DNA of 64,000 nt from Myxococcales bacterium (GTDB lineage Bacteria > Myxococcota_A > Polyangia > Polyangiales > JAFGIB01): NCBI GenBank assembly GCA_029880325.1, contig JAOUOP010000007.1, positions 1 through 64,000 of the forward strand. Direction: 5' to 3'. Under the pieces are notes generated by a model that saw only the letters and a program-made list of their open reading frames with translations, searched no databases and had not been told where the DNA came from. This document shows positions 18,897 through 26,456 of this stretch, piece by piece (the first letter of the stretch is position 1; the number at the start of each line of letters is the position of its first letter). The position numbers and the translations under genes were made by a program.

Positions 18897-20672
18897 ATGC
18901 CCATGCTGCGGATCGTGTCGCCTGAAGGGCAGGAGCGCTCGGCCCAGCTCCAGGCCCACAACACCCTGGGCAGGCATCCTGACAATTCGATCCAGATCCT
19001 CGATCGCATTGTCAGCAAGAATCACTGCCACATCATCCAGGTCGGCAACGGCTTCGTGCTCAAGGACCTGGGCTCCCTGAACGGGACCTACGTCAACGGT
19101 CAGCGGGTGCAGGGGGAGCGGGCGCTCAGGCGCGGCGATGAGATTGGTCTGGGCTCCACCAAGATCATCTACGTGGGCGATGGGGGCGTCTCGCAGCCCC
19201 AGATGAATTCAGCACCGCAGATGAGCGCGGCGCCCCAGCCCGCCGCTGTTGACCCGCGCGCCAACGCCGCTGTTGACCCGCGCGCCAACGCCGCTGTTGA
19301 CCCGCGCGCCAACGCCGCGACCGCAGCAGCCGCCAACACCGCGACCGCCGTGGCCGCCAATACGGGTCTGGCCGCGGTGCCCTCGCCCGCGCCCCCGGTC
19401 GGCCGTGTCACGATGGCCCCGGGCATGGTCGAGAGCCACGTGCGCGCCAAGCTGGCGCAGCAGGCGGCGCAGAACTTCGTGCCCGAGCGGCTGATCCAGG
19501 ACCAGGCGGCGCTGCGCTCGGACTACGAAAAGCTGCGCGTGAGCTTTGAGCTGACGCGCGCCATCGCTGGCGAGCTGGATGTGGACCGGCTGCTGACGAA
19601 GATCCTCGACACCGCTTTTGAGGTGCTGGCGGTGGATCGCGGCGTCGTGCTCCTGCTCAACGATGCCGGCGACCTGCAGCCCAGCTGCGTGCGTACCAAG
19701 CGCGGTGACGGCACCGAGGAGGTCGCGCTGTCGACCACGATCATCAATGAGGTGCTGCGCGACCGCACGGCCGTGCTCTCGAGCGATGCGCTGATGGACC
19801 AGCGCTTCAAGGGCGCCCAGTCGATCATCATGCAGGGTATTCGCTCCAGCATGGCGGTGCCGCTGATCTACTCGGAGCAGCTGCTGGGCGTGATGGTGCT
19901 CGACTCCCAGGTGGCCGCCAACGCCTTCACCGACAAGGACCTGCAGCTGACCCAGGCGCTGGCCAATCAGGCGGCGGTGGCCATCCAGAACGGTCTCTAC
20001 GCGCGCAAGATCGAGCAGCAGGCGCTGACCCGCCAGCGCTTCGAGCGCCTGCTGTCGCCAGCCATCGCCGAGCTGGTCGTCAACGGTGAGGTCGAGGTGG
20101 AGAAGGGCGGCCACAGTCGCGAGACCACGGTTTTTTTTAGCGACATCCGGGGCTTTACCGCGATGAGCGAGCGGCGCAGCGCCCAGCAGATCGTCGATAT
20201 GCTCAACGAGTACTTCGAGCTGATGGTCGAGGTGATCTTCGACCACGAGGGCACGCTGGATAAATTTGTGGGCGATGAAATCATGGCCCTGTTCGGATCA
20301 CCGGTGAGCCATCCCGACGATCCGGTCCGCGCCGTGCACGTGGCGGTCCGGCAGCTGCGCGCGCTGGAGCAGTGGAATCGCGTGCGCGTGGCCCGTAACG
20401 ATGAGCCGGTGGAGATCGGAATCGGCATCAATACCGGCGAGGTCGTCGCCGGCTACCTCGGCAGCAGCCGCGCGCTCGAGTACACGGTCATAGGAGATGT
20501 GGTCAACACGGCGGCCCGTCTTTGCTCGGCCGCCAGCGCCGGTGAGATCCTCATCAGCCGCGCGACTTATCTGCGGGTCAAGGACTACTTCCGGGCCGAA
20601 GAGCTGCCGCCGGTGCACGTGAAAAATAAGGCCCAGCCGCTGCAAGTCTACCGGGTGCACGGCGAACTCTGA
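18897..20672 (+). CDS. FHA-GAF-class III adenylate/guanylate cyclase
   Basis: 591 aa cytoplasmic signalling protein. Residues ~1-95 form an FHA phosphothreonine-binding domain (LGRHPDNSIQI, SKNHCHI, LNGTYVNG). A linker at 116-139 holds three perfect AAVDPRAN-type repeats. A GAF sensor follows (~205-370). The catalytic domain (~405-585) has both metal aspartates (FSDIRGFT, VGDEIMALFG), the purine-recognising Lys in DKFVGD with Thr in EYTVIGD, and NTAAR. These residues favour ATP and cAMP over GTP. FHA suggests control by a Ser/Thr kinase. No ribosome site precedes the ATG. Confidence 0.9.
   Translation: MPMLRIVSPEGQERSAQLQAHNTLGRHPDNSIQILDRIVSKNHCHIIQVGNGFVLKDLGSLNGTYVNGQRVQGERALRRGDEIGLGSTKIIYVGDGGVSQPQMNSAPQMSAAPQPAAVDPRANAAVDPRANAAVDPRANAATAAAANTATAVAANTGLAAVPSPAPPVGRVTMAPGMVESHVRAKLAQQAAQNFVPERLIQDQAALRSDYEKLRVSFELTRAIAGELDVDRLLTKILDTAFEVLAVDRGVVLLLNDAGDLQPSCVRTKRGDGTEEVALSTTIINEVLRDRTAVLSSDALMDQRFKGAQSIIMQGIRSSMAVPLIYSEQLLGVMVLDSQVAANAFTDKDLQLTQALANQAAVAIQNGLYARKIEQQALTRQRFERLLSPAIAELVVNGEVEVEKGGHSRETTVFFSDIRGFTAMSERRSAQQIVDMLNEYFELMVEVIFDHEGTLDKFVGDEIMALFGSPVSHPDDPVRAVHVAVRQLRALEQWNRVRVARNDEPVEIGIGINTGEVVAGYLGSSRALEYTVIGDVVNTAARLCSAASAGEILISRATYLRVKDYFRAEELPPVHVKNKAQPLQVYRVHGEL
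19242..19313 (+). repeat. Three perfect 24-bp tandem repeats inside the cyclase gene
   Basis: GCCGCTGTTGACCCGCGCGC plus CAAC is repeated three times without a mismatch, adding eight residues per copy to the linker between FHA and GAF. The reading frame is kept whatever the copy number, so the linker could vary in length by slippage. Confidence 0.85.
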
Positions 20673-20697
20673 AGCGGCGCCCAGGTGAGTGCCGCCG

Positions 20698-20973
20698 TCA
20701 GGCGCCGGGTTCGGCTGCCGGCAGCGGCACGACCGCCAGCTCGTCGCGCAGCTCGCCGAGTAGGGCGTCGAGGGCGGCCTGTTGGGCCCCGGTGGTGATC
20801 ACCGAAACAGTACCGTCCCCGCTGCCGAAGATCAGGGCCAGGCCGTCGTAGGCCTCCAGGATGGCTCGAAGCAGCACCACGTCGGCGTCGGCCACCCGCA
20901 GGCGGCGCTGGGTCAAGCCGGGACCGAGCGGTGGGACGGTGGCCACGGGGCAAGCTTCGCACCTTGCGGACAT
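20698..20973 (-). CDS. DUF4911 family protein
   Basis: 91 aa. It matches the DUF4911 pattern seen in deltaproteobacterial genomes: RLRVADADVVLLRAILEAYDGLA, then a short beta segment (TVSVIT) and a C-terminal helix (LLGELRDELA). The ATG at 20973 starts this conserved block; longer in-frame extensions run antisense through the next gene and are not real. Function unknown. It ends 25 bp from the convergent cyclase gene. Confidence 0.65.
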   Translation of the reverse strand: MSARCEACPVATVPPLGPGLTQRRLRVADADVVLLRAILEAYDGLALIFGSGDGTVSVITTGAQQAALDALLGELRDELAVVPLPAAEPGA

Positions 20974-21006
20974 GGGCCAAAGGCCCAATGGCCGCCGACG
21001 GCTTTT

Positions 21007-21036
21007 TTGACCCCCGGGCGGGCGCCTTCCTACGAT
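21007..21036 (+). promoter_or_regulatory. Candidate promoter of the CpoB-like/LysM operon
   Basis: TTGACC (21007-21012) and TACGAT (21031-21036) with an 18-bp spacer, about 40 bp before the ATG at 21077. Confidence 0.5.
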
Positions 21037-21076
21037 AGCCGGGCCGTGGAGTCGGTTTTGCCGCGGCCCAGTTCCC

Positions 21077-21925
21077 ATGCGACCGATCGTCTTGAGTTTT
21101 CTGTGCTCCACAGCCCTGGGCTGCTCGACGGCGAGCCAGGTCGAGCCGCGCACGGCCCGGACCGCAAATGGGACCGACGGCGCAGGGGCAAAGCTCAGCT
21201 GGCTCGAGTCGCGCGCCGTGGCCCAGGAGCAGCGCATCACGGAGTTGGAGACGCGGCTGTCGCTGCTGGAACTCGAGGGGCGTAGCTTCCGTGAGGCGAC
21301 GGCGGGCAAGCCCCGGGAAACCGTGCGCATCGGCGAGGGACGCCGCCAGGATCGCGAGCAAGACGGCGACGAGGGCGACCGCGAGGTGGGCGAGGACATG
21401 GACGAGCAGCCGTTGATTCGCGTGCAGGTCGATCCGCCGGCTCCCAAGGTCCTCGAACCACTGGTCCTACCCGAGCCTCCACCGGGCGTTTCAACTCGTC
21501 TGCCCGTGGTACCGCTGCCCGGCGAGCGCCTCAGCGGCGAGCAAGCCCCATCAGGTGTCGAGATCCAGTCCCGCTATCGCGTGGCCCTGGGCCATCTGCG
21601 CGGGCGGCGCTACGAGGAAGCGATCGTCGGCTTCGGTGAGCTGCTCACGGCCGCGCCGGAGGGAACCCTGGCCGACCGGGCGCTCTACTGGCGCGGTGAG
21701 TGCCACTATGCCCTGCGCTCCTATCGGCGCGCGCTCGCCGACTTCGAGGCGTTGGTGGCGCGCCACCCGAAGAGTTCCAAGCTTCCCGATTCGATTCTGA
21801 AGATCGGTCTATGCCACCTGCGGCTCGGCGATTCCGAGACGGCGGCCGCGCACTTTCGTCGGGTCCGCACGGAGTACCCCAATAGCGATGCCGCCCGCAT
21901 CGCAGCCCGGGAGGGTTCATCATGA
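21077..21925 (+). CDS. CpoB/YbgF-like lipoprotein with coiled coil and TPR
   Basis: 282 aa. Signal peptide with lipobox (TALGC, Cys 16), a coiled coil (~38-68, QEQRITELETRLSLLE), a disordered charged/proline-rich linker, and tandem TPR repeats at the C-terminus (~165-280, RYRVALGHLRGRRYEEAI, ALYWRGECHYALRSY). The architecture is that of CpoB, which links the Tol-Pal system to septal peptidoglycan synthesis; tol genes are not in the window. It overlaps the LysM gene by 4 bp. Confidence 0.75.
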   Translation: MRPIVLSFLCSTALGCSTASQVEPRTARTANGTDGAGAKLSWLESRAVAQEQRITELETRLSLLELEGRSFREATAGKPRETVRIGEGRRQDREQDGDEGDREVGEDMDEQPLIRVQVDPPAPKVLEPLVLPEPPPGVSTRLPVVPLPGERLSGEQAPSGVEIQSRYRVALGHLRGRRYEEAIVGFGELLTAAPEGTLADRALYWRGECHYALRSYRRALADFEALVARHPKSSKLPDSILKIGLCHLRLGDSETAAAHFRRVRTEYPNSDAARIAAREGSS

Positions 21926-23154
21926 GGAAATACCTTCTTTGCATGTGCATGTTGGCCGTCGCCTTCAGCATGCCGAGCGCCGGCTCCATCGCAGCCCAGG
22001 ACAGCTCCGACGACTACGAAGCCTATTTCGGGTTCGAAGAGGAAGAGGACGAGGAGGCGGGGCCGGCGACGCTGCAGCAGGCCATCAAGGAAGGGCGCGG
22101 ATATCGTATCGGGCAGGGTGGCGCGCATGCTGCCGGCCGCGACGTGCATGTGGTTCGCGACGGCGACACGCTCTGGGATATTTCGGGGCACTACTACGGC
22201 GATCCCTGGCACTGGCCCCAGCTGTGGTCCTACAACCCCGAGATCACCAACCCCCATTGGATCTATCCGCTCGACGAGATTCGTCTGGCGCCTGGGGCCG
22301 GCGGCGGGCCCGGCGCAGGCGGCTATGCGGGCGGTCCGCTGCAGCCGGGTCCGGCGACCGCGGGGGAACTGGCGGGCACCGAAGCGGCGCCGGCCATCGT
22401 GGTTCCGCGACGCGCCTGGACCCCGGAGACGGTTTTTCTGCGCGATTCGGGCTATCTCGACAAGGAGGCGCTCAAAACCATCGGTCAGATCGAAAGCGGC
22501 AACGAAGAGCACATGATGCTTTCGCCGAGCGATCAGGTCTACATTCGCTTCGAAGAGAAGCAGAATGTTCGAGCGGGCGATCAGTTCACCATCTTCCGCC
22601 GGCTGCAGGACTGGGAGCGGCACCCCGACGAAGAGGGCGAACTCGTGCGCGTTCAGGGGCTGGCCGTAATCCGTAGTTATGACCGCAAGACGCGCGTCGG
22701 CCGTGGCGTGATCACCGAAGCGCTGGAGCCGATCGAGCGCGGCTACCTGGTGGCCAAACTCGACCGTCGCTTCGACCTGGTGCAGCCGCAGCGCAACACC
22801 GCCAACGTGGTGGCGCGGATCATCGCGACCGTGCGTCCCCGGAGTTTGCTGAGCTTTCAGAACGTGGTGTTCCTGGACGTGGGCCAGGGGCAAGGCATCA
22901 AGCCCGGCAATCGCTTCTTCGTCGTGCGCAAGGGCGACGAGTGGCTGGAACAATCTCGGGACCTGACCGGTGATACCCGCGAGCTGGGCAGCATCGAAAA
23001 TGCGCCGCCCTACGATCCCGATGCGCTGCCCAAGGAGGTGGTTGCGGAACTGCGCGTGATCAAGGTCCGCAAGGATACCACGATCGCGCTGGTGACCCGC
23101 TCGGACACCGACTTGAAGCACGGCGACATCGCCGAGATGCGCAAGGGCTTCTGA
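21922..23154 (+). CDS. Exported LysM-domain protein
   Basis: 410 aa, cleavable signal peptide, acidic stretch (EEEEDEEAG), then a LysM domain (~74-125: HVVRDGDTLWDISGHYYGD, PLDEIRL) that binds peptidoglycan. A glycine-rich linker leads to a C-terminal beta-rich region (~165-405) with repeated VGQG/KPG turns. The same layout occurs in deltaproteobacterial proteins next to CpoB-like lipoproteins. The 4-bp overlap implies joint translation and a shared role at the cell wall. Confidence 0.8.
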   Translation: MRKYLLCMCMLAVAFSMPSAGSIAAQDSSDDYEAYFGFEEEEDEEAGPATLQQAIKEGRGYRIGQGGAHAAGRDVHVVRDGDTLWDISGHYYGDPWHWPQLWSYNPEITNPHWIYPLDEIRLAPGAGGGPGAGGYAGGPLQPGPATAGELAGTEAAPAIVVPRRAWTPETVFLRDSGYLDKEALKTIGQIESGNEEHMMLSPSDQVYIRFEEKQNVRAGDQFTIFRRLQDWERHPDEEGELVRVQGLAVIRSYDRKTRVGRGVITEALEPIERGYLVAKLDRRFDLVQPQRNTANVVARIIATVRPRSLLSFQNVVFLDVGQGQGIKPGNRFFVVRKGDEWLEQSRDLTGDTRELGSIENAPPYDPDALPKEVVAELRVIKVRKDTTIALVTRSDTDLKHGDIAEMRKGF

Positions 23155-23264
23155 GGTCGCGGAACCGGGCGTTCAAGGTCGTGCCGCAGGGCCGTAGTCG
23201 ACTGCAGCACGCTGGCACCGGAGGGCGTTGCGGACACGCAAAACCGTTTCCAGGTCAGCGCCAT

Positions 23265-23292
23265 TTGCCCACGCACGCCGATGTGGGACAAT
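23265..23292 (+). promoter_or_regulatory. Candidate promoter of the histidine kinase gene
   Basis: TTGCCC (23265-23270), 16-bp spacer, GACAAT (23287-23292). Only six bases separate the -10 from the ATG at 23299, predicting a leaderless transcript. Confidence 0.4.
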
Positions 23293-23298
23293 GGGCGC

Positions 23299-25122
23299 AT
23301 GGCGGAAACGGAGTCCGAACTCCGGGAGGAACTCGCGCGCGAGCAGGGCAAGCTGCGGGCACTGCAGGAGATCGCGCAAACCCTGGCTTCGACGCTGGAA
23401 CTCGATGAACTCTTCGGGGCGTTGCTCAGGCGCATCAAGAGCATCATGGATGCCGACGAGGCCACGCTCTTCGTGGTCGACGAGGAGCGGCAGGATCTGT
23501 GGTCGCGCTGCACGCGGGGAGGTGGCACCGAAGAGATCCGGTTGCGCATGGGTCAGGGGCTGCCCGGCTGGGTGGCCCAGAACGGTCGCTCCTTGAACGT
23601 CAAAGACGCCTATCGGGATGTGCGCTTTGATTCGGAGTGGGATCGGCGCACGGGCCATCACACCACCAGCGCCCTTTGCGTGCCCGTGAAGAACCCCCTG
23701 GGGCGCACCATCGGCGTGCTGCAGGTGCTCAACCGGCGCTCCGACTACTTCAAGCTCGAGGACGAGTCCCTGCTGTCGTCGATCGCGTCGCTGGTGGCGG
23801 TTTCGCTGGAGAACAACAAGCTCTTCGTGTCGGTGGTGGGCAAGAACATGGAGCTGCTCGAGACCAAGGAGCAGCTCGAACAGAAGGTGCGCGAGCTGGA
23901 CGTGCTCTTCGAAATCGCCCAGGTCTCCGCCAGCGCCGAGCAGCTCGACGACTTGCTCGAGGGGGCCCTGGCGCGCGCCATCCATGCTTCGGGCGCCGAG
24001 GCGGGATCGATCCTGCTGTCGGAGGCCGACGGTGGCCAGCTGCGCTTTCAGGCGGCCGTTGGCGGTGATCCCGAGGCGGTCAAGCGCCTGAAGGTGGCGC
24101 CCGACGAGGGCATCTGCGGTTGGGTCGCCACCCACGGCAAGCCCCAGGTCGTCAACGACGTGCACTCGGATGCGCGCCACTCGAGCGGCATCGCCAAGAA
24201 GGTCGGCTACCACCCGCGCTCGGTGCTGTGCGTGCCGCTGACGACGCTGCAGGGGCGCGGGGCCCTGGAGCTTCTCAACAAGGGCTCGGGCAACACGGCC
24301 TTTACCGACGATGACCTGAAGCTGGCGAGCGTGATCGCCCGTCACGTTTCGACTGCCATCGATCTGGCCCGGGCGCGCACACGCCAGGCCCAGGAGCAGC
24401 GGCTGTCGACCATTGGGCAGCTGCTGTCGGGCGTGGTCCATGACCTGCGCGGCCCGATGACGGTGATCTCGAGCTACGCGCGCTACCTGCGAGAGCAGCC
24501 GGATGCCTCCGAGCTGGCCGGCTACGGCGAGTCGATCCTGCGCCAGGTCGAGTCGGTCAACGCCATGACCGGCGAGATCCTGGCCTTTGCCCGCGGCGAG
24601 CGCCGGCTGCTCGTGAGCAAGGTCTACCTCAAGCCCTTCTTTCAGACCCTGACCGAGCAGCTTCGGGCCGAGCTGGACGGTCGGCCGGTGGAGCTGACCC
24701 TGGAGCTGTCCGACCGGGGCACTGCCTATTTCGACCAGGACAAGGTGACGCGCGCGGTGCACAACCTGGTGCGCAACGCCGCCCAGGCGTTGGGACCCGG
24801 CGGCGGGCATATCGGCCTCGCGGTGTCCTCGGTCGCCGATGGTCGGCTCTTCATCGAGTGCCGCGACGACGGGCCGGGTGTGCCCGAAGAGATCCGCAGT
24901 CGCATGTTTGAGTCCTTTACCTCACATGGCAAACCTGAGGGAACAGGGCTGGGATTGGCCATCGTGCGCAAGGTGGCCTCGGACCACGGCGGGGAGGTGC
25001 GCATGAATAGCCGCCCCGGGCATACTGTCTTTACCCTGGAGTTACCCTCCAGGCGGCCCGGAGTGAGCGAGGCTCCGCCAGAGGCCAACTCCGGATCCGA
25101 TCAGGGACAGGTGATCGCATGA
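23299..25122 (+). CDS. Soluble GAF-GAF sensor histidine kinase
   Basis: 607 aa without membrane helices. A short N-terminal helix, GAF domain 1 (~35-180), a coiled linker (~185-215), GAF domain 2 (~220-365), then the kinase core. The phospho-acceptor is in VVHDLRGPM (H-box, ~residue 380), with N-box NLVRNAAQ, G1 DDGPGVPEE and G2 GTGLGLAIVRKV. No receiver domain or response regulator lies nearby, so the partner is encoded elsewhere. The ATG at 23299 (MAETESE) is preferred to 23281. It overlaps the next gene by 4 bp. Confidence 0.88.
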   Translation: MAETESELREELAREQGKLRALQEIAQTLASTLELDELFGALLRRIKSIMDADEATLFVVDEERQDLWSRCTRGGGTEEIRLRMGQGLPGWVAQNGRSLNVKDAYRDVRFDSEWDRRTGHHTTSALCVPVKNPLGRTIGVLQVLNRRSDYFKLEDESLLSSIASLVAVSLENNKLFVSVVGKNMELLETKEQLEQKVRELDVLFEIAQVSASAEQLDDLLEGALARAIHASGAEAGSILLSEADGGQLRFQAAVGGDPEAVKRLKVAPDEGICGWVATHGKPQVVNDVHSDARHSSGIAKKVGYHPRSVLCVPLTTLQGRGALELLNKGSGNTAFTDDDLKLASVIARHVSTAIDLARARTRQAQEQRLSTIGQLLSGVVHDLRGPMTVISSYARYLREQPDASELAGYGESILRQVESVNAMTGEILAFARGERRLLVSKVYLKPFFQTLTEQLRAELDGRPVELTLELSDRGTAYFDQDKVTRAVHNLVRNAAQALGPGGGHIGLAVSSVADGRLFIECRDDGPGVPEEIRSRMFESFTSHGKPEGTGLGLAIVRKVASDHGGEVRMNSRPGHTVFTLELPSRRPGVSEAPPEANSGSDQGQVIA

Positions 25123-26006
25123 GTACTCCATGGGTAACCCACACGATGGCCGCGCTGGCGGCTGCGACCCTGCTGCTGCTGCTCGGCGGTGGCGCTTCGG
25201 TCCAGGCTCAGTCCTCGGGGCAAAGTCAAATGGGCCAGGGTCAGGCCGCCATCCAGGTGCGCTCGGATGTGAAGCTGGGTATCAAAGGGACTGCTGGTAC
25301 TAATAACGAGCGCTTGCAGCAGTTGACCGAGGCCGTCGGCGATCAGATGGGCGCGGTCAAGAGCTGCTATCGAGACCTGGTCAAAAAGCGGCCCACCACG
25401 GTGGGCTCCTTCGCCATCAAGCTTTCGCTGGCCTCAGGGGCCAAGGTGGGGCTCGAGGTCAAGGAAAACGGGGGCAGCGACGCGGACCTGCGCAAGTGCG
25501 TGGAAAAGGTCTTTCGCAGAGCTGGCTACAAAGGGGTCGACCGGCCCGCGGCCGCGATCGTGTCGCTGGAGTTCGCCAACAGCCGTGCCGAGGGCCAGGA
25601 CGAGATGGTCGAGCACATGCGCGCGGCCGATCGCGTAGAGGTCGCAGAGCGTCCGGAGGGCGGCTTCGAGGCCCGCTGGAAGGAGCCCGCCGGGCGCCTG
25701 GAATTCGTGGTCGTGGGCAAGGACTCGATGCCCGCGGTCGAGGTCGCGCTGCGAACCCTGCGCGACAACTTCGCCGCCTTTCTCGACTGCCGCCGTCGTG
25801 CCGAAAAGGACGGCAAGTCACCCGCCGGTCAGATCGACGTCAGCCTGCGCTTGCGCCGGGGCGGTGAGGCCTCGCCCAAGGTCACAAATAGCACCGTGGC
25901 CCACGAACGCGGGGCCAAGTGCGTGGAGCGCAAGCTGCGCCGGTTGAAGTTCGAAGACGCCCCAGCCGCCAAGAGCGTGGACGTCCAGATCACCTTTGGG
26001 GCCTGA
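25119..26006 (+). CDS. Exported protein with two AgmX/PglI-like domains
   Basis: 295 aa with a signal peptide (ASVQAQ). Two copies of a Cys-x(n)-Cys domain are visible: SCYRDLVKKRP...DLRKCVEKVFRR (~85-140) and DCRRRAEKDGK...KCVERKLRRLKF (~225-280). This pattern is that of the AgmX/PglI C-terminal domain common in myxobacterial periplasmic proteins, some linked to gliding. Each cysteine pair can form a disulfide. Translationally coupled (ATGA) to the histidine kinase. Confidence 0.72.
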   Translation: MSTPWVTHTMAALAAATLLLLLGGGASVQAQSSGQSQMGQGQAAIQVRSDVKLGIKGTAGTNNERLQQLTEAVGDQMGAVKSCYRDLVKKRPTTVGSFAIKLSLASGAKVGLEVKENGGSDADLRKCVEKVFRRAGYKGVDRPAAAIVSLEFANSRAEGQDEMVEHMRAADRVEVAERPEGGFEARWKEPAGRLEFVVVGKDSMPAVEVALRTLRDNFAAFLDCRRRAEKDGKSPAGQIDVSLRLRRGGEASPKVTNSTVAHERGAKCVERKLRRLKFEDAPAAKSVDVQITFGA

Positions 26007-26012
26007 GGCCGC

Positions 26013-26375
26013 TCAGGCGAAGTCTTTTTCCTGGCGCTCCTGGTCTTCCTTGCAGCGGATGCAGAGCTTCGTCTCGGGACGGGCCTCGAGTCGCTTGGCG
26101 CTGATGTCCTCCCCGCAATCTTCGCAGGTGCCGAATTCGCCGCTGTCGATCTTCTTCAGGGCGTAGTCGATTTTCGAGAGGAAGGTTTTTTCGCGACCGC
26201 GGAGCCGGAACTGGAAGGACTGCAGACCTTCGCTCGCAGCGAGATCCATCTCGTCCGGCAGATCGTCGGTGTCCACCGTCATGTGCTCAGCCTTCAGGCT
26301 TCGAGCGTTCGAAACCAGCGCTTCCCGCTTTTCCTCAAGGATCTTGCGGTAGCGCTTGAGGTCACTCTTCTTCAT
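26013..26375 (-). CDS. DksA/TraR-family C4 zinc-finger protein
   Basis: 120 aa, cytoplasmic. An N-terminal coiled coil (KKSDLKRYRKILEEKRE) and a C-terminal zinc finger with CEDC and CIRC (residues ~87-110). Family members enter the RNA polymerase secondary channel and adjust initiation, often with ppGpp; the coil-tip acidic residues (DTDDLPDEMD) are present. It is a single-gene unit convergent with the AgmX-like gene. Confidence 0.88.
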   Translation of the reverse strand: MKKSDLKRYRKILEEKREALVSNARSLKAEHMTVDTDDLPDEMDLAASEGLQSFQFRLRGREKTFLSKIDYALKKIDSGEFGTCEDCGEDISAKRLEARPETKLCIRCKEDQERQEKDFA

Positions 26376-26456
26376 CGCGAAATACCCCTGGGATACGAGG
26401 AGCGCAGCAAGATAGTCACAGCGGCCTCGGAGTCAAGTCTGACGCAAGCGAAGGTC

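Noticed and set aside
19242-19313. Tandem 24-bp repeats considered as CRISPR
   Set aside because: Direct tandem copies without spacers, in frame inside a coding gene.
20974-21447. Upstream extension of the DUF4911 gene
   Set aside because: Runs antisense through the CpoB-like gene; the family sequence begins at the ATG 20973.
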